64,000 nucleotides of DNA from Clostridiaceae bacterium BL-3 (GTDB taxonomy: Bacteria; Bacillota; Clostridia; Clostridiales; Clostridiaceae), in contig CADDXC010000001.1 in assembly GCA_902809985.1 (NCBI GenBank), forward strand, positions 1,116,001 to 1,180,000, read 5' to 3'. A program made the translations under genes and the position numbers. The notes under the pieces are model-generated. The model made no database searches. It was not told where the DNA came from and was given only the letters and a program-made list of their open reading frames with translations. Positions 16,856 to 26,335 of the stretch are shown piece by piece. Position 1 is the stretch's first letter; the number at the start of each line of letters is the position of its first letter.

Positions 16856-17422
16856 CTAATTTGCTTTTTTAGTAAGATCTATGTGCATTTTTTCCACCTT
16901 TGCCAACACATCGAATATCTTTTTAACCTGGTAGTCATTCATTTTATCTGCATATCTTTCATAGTATTCTACTGCATGTTTTTCCCTTTTACAGGCCATG
17001 TTAAGAAGTTCCCCGTCGCTTTTGTATTTAGAATAATCCAGGCTTTTAAGTTTGGGTTTTACAGTAAATCCACCTATTTTGCGGTGTATATTGGCATGTA
17101 CATACTCCACTCTCGAAAGAGATCTAAACATATTTTTTATTTGAATATTTGCGGCAAGTTTAGAGACTTTATCATAAAAGTCACCATTAAATATTTCTAA
17201 TTTATATGCATGATCTATTATTTTAAGGCTTCCTGCATCAAAATTATATTTTTGCTCTTCTGCGTTTTCATTTTTTGATATCATATATTTCCTGGGTGCC
17301 CCGCAAAAAGGGCAAAAACTTATATTATCCAGGGTGTTTTTCCCTTCAAATGCTTCTGCATTATAAAAATAATTTTTATCATCTATAATTGCACCACAGA
17401 TTCTGCAAATCAATTTTCTCAT
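16856..17422 (-). CDS. Rubrerythrin-like protein with N-terminal zinc ribbon
   Basis: A 188-residue protein. The N-terminus has two CxxC knuckles, CRIC (Cys6, Cys9) and CPFC (Cys37, Cys40), forming a rubredoxin- or zinc-ribbon-like site. It is followed by a ferritin-like helical bundle with putative di-iron ligands in SRVEYVHANIH, REKHAVEYYERYA and KVEKMHIDL. This cluster-first order is that of reverse rubrerythrins, which reduce peroxide in anaerobes. The knuckle spacing is wider than in classical rubredoxin. It is divergent from spoVB, with a CCTAT..ATAGG palindrome at 17471-17488 between them. Confidence 0.7.
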   Translation of the reverse strand: MRKLICRICGAIIDDKNYFYNAEAFEGKNTLDNISFCPFCGAPRKYMISKNENAEEQKYNFDAGSLKIIDHAYKLEIFNGDFYDKVSKLAANIQIKNMFRSLSRVEYVHANIHRKIGGFTVKPKLKSLDYSKYKSDGELLNMACKREKHAVEYYERYADKMNDYQVKKIFDVLAKVEKMHIDLTKKAN

Positions 17423-17603
17423 TGAACGTACCCCCTAAATCGTAAATTAAAATTTCCTACCAAACGGTTACCTATAGTATATCATAGGATTGTAAAGTAA
17501 TAAAAACCCTGAAAATAAAAAGAATATACTTTAAATGCTTGTCATAATTATTAATATTGATGTTTTAAATATTATCAATATAATCTGTAGGTCAGGAGTT
17601 TTT

Positions 17604-18935
17604 ATGAAAAGAGAAAGATTTTTAAAAAGTACACTTATCCTAATCTGTTCAAACTTAATAACCTCAATATTCGCATTTGTATTTTCAATAATATTGTCCA
17701 GAAATCTAGGAGCTGAAGGTATGGGACTTTACGGACTTATAATGCCTGTATACGATCTGTTTATATGTCTCATTACAGGAGGTATGGTAACCGCAATTTC
17801 CAGAGTTGCTGCAGTATATTTCGGAAGAGATGATTTCAATAATTTAAACCGCTCCATAGACATATCCTTGACTTTTAATTCTCTGCTGGCTACTTTTGTA
17901 GTTTGTATGATATTTATAAATGCCCCCTACATAAGTGCCAATATAATAAAAGATACCAGATCCATCCATGCTCTTCAGGTTATGTGTCCTGCCATTTTTT
18001 TTATAGCACTTTCGTCCATACTGAAGGGTTATTTTTACGGGATATCAGAGATGAAAATACCCGCTTTTATAGATATATCTGAAAAATTTCTGCGAATTGT
18101 CATAATAACTTTACTCATAAATTCATTTTCACTGAAAGATGTAAATGGGACTGTAACTGCAGCTTATATAACTTTAACTTTGGGGGAATTCATAAGTTTC
18201 ACTGTACTCTACGTTATGTACAAGATAAAAAAAAGAAGATTTGGATTCAATTTCTCAAATACAGAAGACAAATTACAGCTTTTATTCAACATACTTGTCA
18301 TATCATTTCCACTATGCATAAATGGATTTTTATCTACGTCCCTTTCAGCCATTTCAGCTCTGATAGTTCCAAGAAGGCTGGTGGCATCGGGAATAGAATA
18401 CAATGCAGCTCTTGGTATGATAGGCAGATTTAATGGTATGGCCATGAACATAATATTTTTTCCAACTACAATTATAACCTCCATGTCCATAGTTCTCATA
18501 CCGGATTTATCAGAAAAAATGAGCAAAAAAGATTATTGGGCAATTGAGAGAAGAATATCTCAAATTGTAAAAATAGCTTTATTTTTGGGAGTTTTGACTA
18601 TGATAATCTGCATTTCCCTGTCTGACTATTTAGGAGAATTATTTTATAGACGATATGATCTGGAAGACTATATAAAATTTACAGCATTGTCCGCTCCAAT
18701 TATATTCGTATCCATGTCAACTTTTGGAATTTTAAATGGCATAGGTAAACAGAAAGTAATACTCAGAAATTCTCTTATTTCTTCAGTTATGGATGTGATA
18801 CTGGTATATTTTTTAACAGGTATACCAAGTATAAATGTATACGGATGTGGTATAAGCCTGATGATCACTTCTCTGACTACCTTGGCATTAAATATGCACG
18901 AACTTATAAAGGATAACTTCTATGGAAGCCCTTAG
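17604..18935 (+). CDS. spoVB: Stage V sporulation protein B-like MOP flippase
   Basis: Polytopic membrane protein (443 residues, about 12-14 helices) of the MOP exporter superfamily. The N-terminal KSTLILICSNLITSIFAFVF and RNLGAEGMGLYGLIMPVYDL blocks are typical of SpoVB, which supports spore cortex peptidoglycan synthesis, probably by moving lipid-linked precursor. I place the start at ATG 17604 behind CAGGAG; the frame extends upstream to 17535 without a ribosome site. It converges with another flippase gene, and its last codons form half of a shared hairpin. Confidence 0.85.
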   Translation: MKRERFLKSTLILICSNLITSIFAFVFSIILSRNLGAEGMGLYGLIMPVYDLFICLITGGMVTAISRVAAVYFGRDDFNNLNRSIDISLTFNSLLATFVVCMIFINAPYISANIIKDTRSIHALQVMCPAIFFIALSSILKGYFYGISEMKIPAFIDISEKFLRIVIITLLINSFSLKDVNGTVTAAYITLTLGEFISFTVLYVMYKIKKRRFGFNFSNTEDKLQLLFNILVISFPLCINGFLSTSLSAISALIVPRRLVASGIEYNAALGMIGRFNGMAMNIIFFPTTIITSMSIVLIPDLSEKMSKKDYWAIERRISQIVKIALFLGVLTMIICISLSDYLGELFYRRYDLEDYIKFTALSAPIIFVSMSTFGILNGIGKQKVILRNSLISSVMDVILVYFLTGIPSINVYGCGISLMITSLTTLALNMHELIKDNFYGSP

Positions 18936-18944
18936 AAGTTATCC
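18911..18944. terminator. Bidirectional hairpin overlapping both convergent flippase genes
   Basis: A perfect 11-bp stem GGATAACTTCT (18911-18921) with AGAAGTTATCC (18934-18944). It includes the last codons and stop of spoVB and touches the stop of the opposing gene. Flanks are only moderately U-rich in either direction. Confidence 0.65.
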
Positions 18945-20551
18945 TATCTCATTTTGGTCAATATAAATCTTGGAACTAATTTTATAGCCCTGGAAGGCAG
19001 TGACTGTAAATCCCTTTTGCTTATTCCTCCGATTAAAACCAGAACATACATATAGGTCACAATTCCAATTGCTATGGATAATACAGTTGAAATTGCATTT
19101 GGAAGATACGGAATTTTGATAAATTTCAGTACAAAATGCATTAAAAAATAACTCACATATACTATGATTCCCATGGCAGCTGAAGCAGCCAGCGGTTTAA
19201 CCGCATGATTCAGCATGCTGACTCTTACATTTAAAGATTTTTTAATAATTCGGTGATTCAATGCTATGGGAATTATAAATCCCATAGTACTGCCTATTAC
19301 AGCGCCAAGTATATTTATTTCAGGTATGGAAATCAGGAAATAATTTGTAATTATTTTTACGCATATACCTATTATGGAGTACAAGGTGGCAGTAAAAAGT
19401 TTTCCTATACTCTGCAGGATAGTGGTTTGGATCTGCATGAGGGACATCAATACAAGCACCACTGAACCCCATGCCATAATATAGGATCCACCTCTGAATT
19501 TAAGCATCTGAAATATTGGATCGCTTAAAACGGAAAATCCAAATGCACAGGGAATTGCAATCAGAAAGCAGAGCCTGAAGGAATAATTTATATTGTCCTT
19601 TACCTTCTTGCCGTTTTTGATGGCAACAGCTGCGGATATTGCAGGAAGTATAGCCGCTGAAAGAGAGGATATTATGGTTATAGGTACATTCAAAAGCTGC
19701 TGGTATTTTGTAAGATATCCATAAAGTATGGTTGAGTTTACATCACTAAATCCGCCGGCCATGAGTCTGGACTTTGTGTTCCACATATCAACCAGATTTC
19801 CTGCATAGGTCATCCCCACACATATGGTTATAGGCACTCCATATTTTATAATTCTTTTCACCAGTTTGCCGGTGTCAATTCTCTCTGACTTCTGAACTGT
19901 CATCTTCTTATACATGCCAGATCTTCTGGAGTTTTCATAACAGAACATTAGAAAGCATGCAGAAGCCAGTGCTCCAAGGGAAGTGCCGATAGGTGCTCCT
20001 ACACATCCCACTTCCACTCCGTACTTTATCAGGTACGCTGCAAATGCTATACCAAATATGGTATTTACTATCTGCTCTATTACCTGGGATACAGCTGTAG
20101 GTGTCATATTGCCACTGCCCTGAAAATATCCCCTGTAAGCTGAAGCCACAGAGGTAAACAGTATGGCAGGAGCCAAACTTAAAAGGGATAGATAGATCTT
20201 GCTGTATTTCATTACTCTGGACAGCGGGGATGCGAAAATCATCAGCAGTGCCGCCATCACTATTCCCATTGCCATAAGCATGAATCTGGCTATCTTAAAT
20301 CCCTTCACTGCATCCCTGTAATTCCCCACTGCATTCAGCTCGGATATAAGTTTGGATATGGCCACCGGTATTCCTGAATTGGTAAGCACATAGACAAAAG
20401 TGTATATCTGATAGGATGCTCCGTAAAGGCCATAGCCTTCATCCCCGACTATTCTCATGAAAAGTGGTATGTATATTATGGACAGGATCTTTACCAGCAT
20501 TCCTGCTGCTGAAAGTATGGCAAAGCCTTTAGTAGTCGACTGTTCCTTCAT
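18944..20551 (-). CDS. Polysaccharide/lipid II flippase (MurJ/YtgP-like, MOP family)
   Basis: A 535-residue polytopic protein with about 14 hydrophobic helices. Motifs such as KGFAILSAAGMLVKILSIIY, RIVGDEGYGLYGASYQIY, SGIPVAISKLISE and SAYRGYFQGSGNMTPTA match the YtgP/SpoVB branch that flips lipid II in Gram-positives. It probably supplies vegetative peptidoglycan synthesis while the neighbouring SpoVB serves the spore. GGGAG precedes the ATG. It follows the RluA-type gene by 24 bp and is likely in the same operon. Confidence 0.85.
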   Translation of the reverse strand: MKEQSTTKGFAILSAAGMLVKILSIIYIPLFMRIVGDEGYGLYGASYQIYTFVYVLTNSGIPVAISKLISELNAVGNYRDAVKGFKIARFMLMAMGIVMAALLMIFASPLSRVMKYSKIYLSLLSLAPAILFTSVASAYRGYFQGSGNMTPTAVSQVIEQIVNTIFGIAFAAYLIKYGVEVGCVGAPIGTSLGALASACFLMFCYENSRRSGMYKKMTVQKSERIDTGKLVKRIIKYGVPITICVGMTYAGNLVDMWNTKSRLMAGGFSDVNSTILYGYLTKYQQLLNVPITIISSLSAAILPAISAAVAIKNGKKVKDNINYSFRLCFLIAIPCAFGFSVLSDPIFQMLKFRGGSYIMAWGSVVLVLMSLMQIQTTILQSIGKLFTATLYSIIGICVKIITNYFLISIPEINILGAVIGSTMGFIIPIALNHRIIKKSLNVRVSMLNHAVKPLAASAAMGIIVYVSYFLMHFVLKFIKIPYLPNAISTVLSIAIGIVTYMYVLVLIGGISKRDLQSLPSRAIKLVPRFILTKMR

Positions 20552-20575
20552 AATTCAAAACTCCCTATACCAAAT

Positions 20576-21535
20576 CTAAAATTTATCAAACAAGTCATTT
20601 TTAATCTTTCTAAATACAGGTGGCAGACTTTCCGATATGGTCTTGTTTTCCATATATTTTAAATGTTCGGGACAGTCTCTGAAATTTAATTTATAGGCAT
20701 AAAGGTATTGATATTTTAATCCATACTTATTGTAAAAAAGGCTGTTCAATTTTGGTGTTCCATATTTTGCATCTCCAATTATAGGATTACCCAGATGTGC
20801 CAAATGAGCCCTCAACTGATGACTTCTGCCTGTAATAAGTTCCAGATCTACTAGTGAAAAAGTGCCGCAAGTTTGGAGAACTTTTACTTTCATGGATATT
20901 TTTTTAGTATTCTTTTTGGGAACATCATATACAATGGACATATTATTTTTTATATCCTTTAGGATATATCCCTCATATAGGCCTTCTTCTATTTTCCCCT
21001 TTATCATTGCCTCATAGTATTTTTTTATATTCCTGTTCTTTACCATTTCATTCAGCAATTTCAGTGAATCATAGTTTTTACCATATATAACTATACCTGA
21101 TGTATTTCTGTCGAGCCTGTTGCAGGGTGAAGGAGTAAATGTAATTTCCTTTCCTGGATCGTATTCCCCTTTGTCATATAGATATGAAAGTACATAATCA
21201 GTTAAAGTTGAACCATTGGAGCTTTTTCCCGAATGTACCAAAATTCCGGGCCATTTTTCAACTAAAAGCATGTTTTTATCTTCGTAGGTTATTTTCAAAA
21301 AATTGCTTTCTACTTTTTTCAACTTTGTTTTTTCCTGCATAGAAGTTATATACTTAGTTTCTATTATATCTCCCGCTGACAGAAAATAATTTTCTCTGGA
21401 TTTTTTATCGTTTACCTTGATGTCGCCCTTTCTTATAGCCTTGTATATACCGCTTAGTGGTACATCCTTCAACCACTTTCTCAAAAATTTATCCAGCCTT
21501 TGACCAGATTCATTATTTCCGATTTCAACTCTCAT
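20576..21535 (-). CDS. RluA-family pseudouridine synthase
   Basis: Converts specific uridines in rRNA to pseudouridine. An N-terminal S4 RNA-binding domain (QRLDKFLRKWL...AIRKGDIKVNDKK) is followed by the catalytic domain with RLDRNTSG, whose Asp is the nucleophile, and GRSHQLRAHLAHLG plus GDAKYG near the C-terminus. I place the start at ATG 21535 (319 residues), set by GGAGAG; the frame continues upstream to 21640 without a convincing ribosome site. RluC, RluD and YlyB types cannot be separated by eye. Confidence 0.88.
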   Translation of the reverse strand: MRVEIGNNESGQRLDKFLRKWLKDVPLSGIYKAIRKGDIKVNDKKSRENYFLSAGDIIETKYITSMQEKTKLKKVESNFLKITYEDKNMLLVEKWPGILVHSGKSSNGSTLTDYVLSYLYDKGEYDPGKEITFTPSPCNRLDRNTSGIVIYGKNYDSLKLLNEMVKNRNIKKYYEAMIKGKIEEGLYEGYILKDIKNNMSIVYDVPKKNTKKISMKVKVLQTCGTFSLVDLELITGRSHQLRAHLAHLGNPIIGDAKYGTPKLNSLFYNKYGLKYQYLYAYKLNFRDCPEHLKYMENKTISESLPPVFRKIKNDLFDKF

Positions 21536-21700
21536 CATGATCTCTCCAGTACTTTTAATATATTTAAGTTCTAAATTATCCTTATATGACTCCAAAAAAT
21601 TTTGCATTAATAAACAAACTTCATATGAACTGAGAATCACTTTATACGGACAACATCTAATTATATACTACTGTCCTTGACTAAATCAATATAAAAATCA

Positions 21701-22648
21701 TCATAATTCACTCTTATACAGTTGTATGTTTCCAAGGAAAAATTGTTTATCACTGAATTTACCCTTGGTGATACCCTTTAAAGCTTCCTCAAACTGATAT
21801 ACACTTGCATCTATCTCGTCTAAATAGTGTAATATCTCAGCCTCCAAAGTCATTGGCTTTTTAGGTGAGCCATTTTCCTCCACACCGTGATGCGAAACTA
21901 TCATATGTTTTAAAAGCAACTCTATTTCTTCAGGAGTTCCCAATTCACTTGCTGCATCATGAACCATTACTATACCTTCTACAATATGACCCAGTAATTT
22001 GCCATCTTTAGAATAATCTTCCACTACACCTAATTCGCTGGAGTCAAGTTCCTTAATTTTCCCAATATCGTGCAGCATGACACCGGAAAACAACAATTCT
22101 CTGTTTATGTAGGATCCATATACAGAAACAATGCTCTGTGCGTTTTTAAACATCCTGTACATGTGATATAGTAGTCCTCCTCTAACTGCATGATGTACCT
22201 TTTTAGCTGCAGGATAATATATCAATTTGTCCTTATTGTCCATTAAAAGCTTCTCCACTATATTTTTAAGATCATTATTATTAAAATTTTCAGTCTCACG
22301 AATGAAATCATTAAACATGGTTTCCGGATCTACAGGCACACTCTTGATAAAATCCTTTATATTTACCTTGTCTTTATCCAACGCCGGCCGACAGTTTGTT
22401 ATATTCAACTGCAAATTATCTTTATAATTTCTGACTAATGCTCTCACTTTAATTATTTTTCCAGGTTTTACACCTTCTCCTAACTCCTCTAGGGATGTAG
22501 ACCACATAATTCCATGTATATCATTTTCACCATCACTTAATAAAAATTTAATATATGAATCTTTATTTCTAGTTACATCCTCTTCTAGTTCTTTTACAAG
22601 TAAAAAGATATCTAAAGAAATATTTGCTGTTAAGTCTTTTATTTTCAT
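21701..22648 (-). CDS. yhaM: 3'-5' exoribonuclease YhaM-like (OB fold plus HD domain)
   Basis: A 315-residue protein with an N-terminal OB-fold nucleic-acid-binding domain (about 15-95) and an HD phosphohydrolase domain. HD ligands are visible in HHAVRGGLLYH, MLHDIGK, GHIVEG, VSHHG and LDEID. YhaM degrades RNA and nicked DNA from 3' ends with Mn2+ or Co2+. GGGGGAAAA precedes the ATG. It is upstream of the RluA-type gene with a 165-bp spacer, so they may be separate units. Confidence 0.85.
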   Translation of the reverse strand: MKIKDLTANISLDIFLLVKELEEDVTRNKDSYIKFLLSDGENDIHGIMWSTSLEELGEGVKPGKIIKVRALVRNYKDNLQLNITNCRPALDKDKVNIKDFIKSVPVDPETMFNDFIRETENFNNNDLKNIVEKLLMDNKDKLIYYPAAKKVHHAVRGGLLYHMYRMFKNAQSIVSVYGSYINRELLFSGVMLHDIGKIKELDSSELGVVEDYSKDGKLLGHIVEGIVMVHDAASELGTPEEIELLLKHMIVSHHGVEENGSPKKPMTLEAEILHYLDEIDASVYQFEEALKGITKGKFSDKQFFLGNIQLYKSEL

Positions 22649-22770
22649 CTATCAATTTTCCCCCTTCTATAACCACAAGACATAAACTGTAAAATTATTT
22701 TTCTCAACTCTAACAAATATATTACCATAATTTTAGAATCTAACAAATATAGCTGATACTATAAATTATA

Positions 22771-22814
22771 TAAAAAAGCCACCAAGTTTTTAAATATCTC
22801 AGATTGATGGCTTT
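22771..22814 (-). terminator. Terminator of the M20 peptidase gene
   Basis: Stem AAAGCCACCAA/TTGATGGCTTT (22775-22785 with 22804-22814, one G-U), followed on the minus strand by UUUUUAUAUAAUU. Confidence 0.75.
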
Positions 22815-22848
22815 AGAAATATCTTAATTATATAATATTGGGAACAAG

Positions 22849-24021
22849 TCATTTTAAGAAATTATAAGCTGTTTGGCATTGTATTGCTACACCGATAGGC
22901 AAACAATCCTCATCTATATCAAATAGGTTCCCATGTGCTGGATGTATTATACCTTTCGCCTTGTTCCTACATCCCAGATAATAAAATGCAGAAGGTTTTT
23001 CCATTGAAAAATAAGCAAAACTCTCCACTCCCATGCTCGGATTTTGAAGTATTTTTACACGTTCATTTCCTATTACCTGCTTCGCCGCCTTTAATATGTC
23101 CTGTGCAGCACTATCGTCATTGTAAAGGCATGGATAGCTTTCTTGTATATCTATTTCACATTTGCCTCTCATAGAACTTACAATTCCTCTTGTAACCTCT
23201 ATAAGTCTTTTTTTTACATAGGCTCTGTGTTCGGTTTTCATAGTTCTTATAATTCCAGATATAGTAACTTCATCCGGAATTATGTTTTGTGCTGTTCCGC
23301 CGTGAATGGAGCCCACTGTGAGCACAGCTGGATCTGTGGGTGGAAGTTCTCTACTTATAATCTCTTGAAGTGCCAATATTACGTGGCTTGCCATAACTAC
23401 GGGATCAATTCCCATATTAGGCCTTGCGCCGTGAGCTCCTAAACCTTTTATCTTTATAGTAAATGGATTGGAAGCCGCATTTACAACCCCAAATTTTAAA
23501 CCTATATTTCCAACTTCTATGTTTTCCTCTACATGAAGCCCTATAATTCTATTCACTTCAGGATCTTTAAGTACACCTTCTTCTATCATTATTTTTGCCC
23601 CGCCTGTGGTTTCTTCTGCGGGCTCAAAAAATAATTTTACATTTCCCTTAAGTTCATCTTTTATACTATTTAAAATTTTTGCCACTCCAAGTAGAATAGT
23701 GGTATGTGCATCATGACCGCAGGCATGCATTTTTCCTTTCACCTGTGAACAATAACTGCAATTTTTTTTATCCTGCAGGGGAAGTGCATCCATATCTGCC
23801 CTTATCCCAATAGTTTTATTCCCAACCCCTCTTATTACCGCACATACTCCCGTATCTGCAGTTTCCCTGTATTCTATACCAAGTGACTTCAGAAATTCCT
23901 TTATCTTGCCAGAAGTTCTCTTTTCTTCATATCCAAGTTCCGGATGTCTGTGAAAATCTCTCCTAATATCAATAAGATCTCCCTTTATAGATTCTGCAAT
24001 TTTTAGAAAATTCCTATTCAT
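22849..24021 (-). CDS. M20 family amidohydrolase (N-acyl amino acid hydrolase type)
   Basis: Metal-dependent hydrolase of the M20D group (hippurate or N-acetyl amino acid hydrolases). Metal-site motifs are RRDFHRHPELGYEE, MHACGHDAHTT (Cys and His ligands), EPAEETTGGA (catalytic Glu pair), GLHV and HPAHGN near the C-terminus; the lid domain lies between. 390 residues is the standard length. I start at ATG 24021; the GGAGG used by it would be inside the gene if the frame's TTG at 24033 were taken. It follows the FtsA-like gene by 33 bp. Substrate not determined. Confidence 0.88.
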   Translation of the reverse strand: MNRNFLKIAESIKGDLIDIRRDFHRHPELGYEEKRTSGKIKEFLKSLGIEYRETADTGVCAVIRGVGNKTIGIRADMDALPLQDKKNCSYCSQVKGKMHACGHDAHTTILLGVAKILNSIKDELKGNVKLFFEPAEETTGGAKIMIEEGVLKDPEVNRIIGLHVEENIEVGNIGLKFGVVNAASNPFTIKIKGLGAHGARPNMGIDPVVMASHVILALQEIISRELPPTDPAVLTVGSIHGGTAQNIIPDEVTISGIIRTMKTEHRAYVKKRLIEVTRGIVSSMRGKCEIDIQESYPCLYNDDSAAQDILKAAKQVIGNERVKILQNPSMGVESFAYFSMEKPSAFYYLGCRNKAKGIIHPAHGNLFDIDEDCLPIGVAIQCQTAYNFLK

Positions 24022-24054
24022 ATTTACCTCCAATCATAATTAAAGTGCATAGAA

Positions 24055-26133
24055 TTATTCCCATCCTATCTCTATTATATCCCCCTCCGAAAGAGCATCA
24101 TAATAACTTGCATTATTTCCATTTAGATGTAAATATAATCTTCCCTTTACCTTTGTCAAATCAAATTCTATATGGTTGAATATATCTACAAATATATAAT
24201 CTTTTTTCCCTTTGAGCACAACATTTTTACCATTTGCAACTACAGTTATCTCGTGATTATTCACATCTTTAGCATCGTTTTTATCTTTTCCCATTTCAAC
24301 GCTTCTATCTTCTTTTCCTAGGCTCACTTCTTTCAATCCTGAGTTTTCTTCATCTACTTTCACGCTCTTTTTTTCATCCATAGAATTTTCAGTTATCCCG
24401 TAAATTCTATCACCTTCATTTATTATATAATTTTCATTCAACTTTTCTCCATTTAGATAATATACAAATTTATTCTCTTCTTTGTCTAAAAAATACTTTT
24501 TATAATCTCCAAGAGTTTTAGGAAATATTATGTTTACATTATCCCCTTCACTTATGTCACTGTTAATTTCCACTTTAGTTCCATTTATATATGCCAGTGG
24601 TTCTAAATTTTCTATTATATCATTTACAAAAAAGCTTATGGAATACACTTTTTGTATATAATCTATCACTTTAGGAAGAGCTGCCTTGCCGTCAACTGCA
24701 TACTTTATCTCTATATTGTCCCCCTCTTTGACCTTATCATCCATGCTCTTTTTTAAACCATTTATGCTTACTTCAGCATTTGAAGCAAGGGTTCCAAAAG
24801 CCACTCTTTTAATCCCATTTAGCATGAACCTTATATTTTTACCATTTTTGCCTATAAGGCTATTGGGATTTATACCGGCCTGAAGCATTACATCCATGAC
24901 CGTGTGGCTGTGAGAATTAAATAGACTTATTACATTTCCATTCAACATCACATCTATAAACCCGTGTCCTAATTTTCTTATAGAAACTAAAGCTATTCCC
25001 AAGACTGTTACCCCAGCACTACCAAGAGAATTGTCATTACAAATACACTCCTGAACTGACTGTCTGTCTTTTACTGCAATTCTACTAAGAGATATATTCA
25101 GCTTTTCAGCCAAAAACTCTTTTAGTTTGGGAGTATGTGCACCTCCACCTACTAGAAAAACTGCACTGGTAGATTTACCTCCATTTAGCTCTATTATCCT
25201 GCTGCCTATTTCATCTGCTATCTTTTTTACGGCAGGACTTATGAGCTTCAATATTTCTTCAGAAGTAATCTTATTTTCCATACCTAGGACATCCACATAA
25301 GTTATATCCTTGACTTTACTGCATTGTTTTTTTATTTCTTCACCTTTATTAAAATCTACCATATATTTTTGTGATATTATTTCGGTAATTTCATCACCAG
25401 CCTGAGGTACCATGCCATATGCAATTACAGTATCCCTATCACTTATAGCTATATCCGAAGTACCTGCTCCAACATCCACTAGTGCTAGATTTAAGAGCCT
25501 TAAATTCTGAGGAATAGCCGCTTCCATAGCTGCTATAGGCTCTAAAGTCAGATTTACTACCTGAAGCCCCACTTTTTCCATAACAGAATATAAACTATCC
25601 ACTACAGATCTTGGAAGAAAAGTAGCTATGATCTCTGCAGATATCTTTTCTCCTTTTTGATACATCAGATTGCCTATAAGATAATTATTTAGATAATAAC
25701 TTTTTACACTATATCCAACACAGTATAATCTTCCTTTTGTATCCCGACTTACCTTTTCTTCAGCAGATTTTACCGCCGTCAGTTCCAAACTCCTTATGGT
25801 ATCCCTGTCTATTTCCCTGTCATAATCAATTTTCATTTCCTCTTTTACAGACACGGTTCTCAGAAATCTTCCCGCAGCAGCTATAGCTACATTTTCTATT
25901 TTTATATTTAAATCCTTTTCTATTTTATTTTTTATTATACTCACTGCATTAGCTACAAGTCCCACATCGTGTATCTGACCGTCGATCATAGCTCTTTTTT
26001 CGTGTTCTATACAGTGCTCAGATATTACAACAAATTTTTTGTCCTTCACTATTCCTGCAGTACCTATTACTGATCTTGTCCCTACATCCAATGCAAATAC
26101 CACATCCTGTGGGTTTATTCCCTTTAAATCCAT
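24055..26133 (-). CDS. FtsA-like ATPase with C-terminal beta-grasp-like repeats
   Basis: A 692-residue actin-fold protein. Phosphate motif 1 is VFALDVGTRSVIGTAG, the FtsA-type subdomain 1C follows, phosphate 2 is ALVDVGAGTSDIAISD and the adenosine motif is FLVGGGAHTPKL. FtsA and PilM relatives end near residue 400. Here about 290 more residues carry at least four repeats of the form 'xxNGxxxx...GDxIxI' (FMLNGIK, YINGTK, YLNGEK, VANGKN), which resemble ThiS/MoaD-type beta-grasp units. There is a Lys/Asp-rich linker near 585-615. FtsA tethers FtsZ to the membrane, but no amphipathic tail is evident at the C-terminus. Confidence 0.75.
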   Translation of the reverse strand: MDLKGINPQDVVFALDVGTRSVIGTAGIVKDKKFVVISEHCIEHEKRAMIDGQIHDVGLVANAVSIIKNKIEKDLNIKIENVAIAAAGRFLRTVSVKEEMKIDYDREIDRDTIRSLELTAVKSAEEKVSRDTKGRLYCVGYSVKSYYLNNYLIGNLMYQKGEKISAEIIATFLPRSVVDSLYSVMEKVGLQVVNLTLEPIAAMEAAIPQNLRLLNLALVDVGAGTSDIAISDRDTVIAYGMVPQAGDEITEIISQKYMVDFNKGEEIKKQCSKVKDITYVDVLGMENKITSEEILKLISPAVKKIADEIGSRIIELNGGKSTSAVFLVGGGAHTPKLKEFLAEKLNISLSRIAVKDRQSVQECICNDNSLGSAGVTVLGIALVSIRKLGHGFIDVMLNGNVISLFNSHSHTVMDVMLQAGINPNSLIGKNGKNIRFMLNGIKRVAFGTLASNAEVSINGLKKSMDDKVKEGDNIEIKYAVDGKAALPKVIDYIQKVYSISFFVNDIIENLEPLAYINGTKVEINSDISEGDNVNIIFPKTLGDYKKYFLDKEENKFVYYLNGEKLNENYIINEGDRIYGITENSMDEKKSVKVDEENSGLKEVSLGKEDRSVEMGKDKNDAKDVNNHEITVVANGKNVVLKGKKDYIFVDIFNHIEFDLTKVKGRLYLHLNGNNASYYDALSEGDIIEIGWE

Positions 26134-26251
26134 AAGTATTTACCTCTTTTTCCATTATTTAAGGTATCATATTGGCAGGAATATACTCCTGCATCTAAAA
26201 ATATTATAAGTAATTATAAAATATTTGTAAAATAAAAATGAGAATATAATT

Positions 26252-26299
26252 TTTTATAAAAAAAACAAGATATACTTGCAAGAAGCAGATCTTGTTTTT
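26252..26299 (-). terminator. Terminator of the surface transglutaminase gene
   Basis: Perfect 11-bp stem AAAAACAAGAT/ATCTTGTTTTT (26261-26271 with 26289-26299), about 36 bp past the gene's stop. The U run of the stem continues into UUUUAUAAAAAA on the minus strand. Confidence 0.8.
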
Positions 26300-26335
26300 C
26301 GAAACTTAAAATCTATAACATAGAATTAGATATTA

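Noticed and set aside
17471..17488. CCTAT..ATAGG palindrome as a PerR box
   Set aside because: Does not match TTATAAT-N-ATTATAA; left as a weak dyad only.
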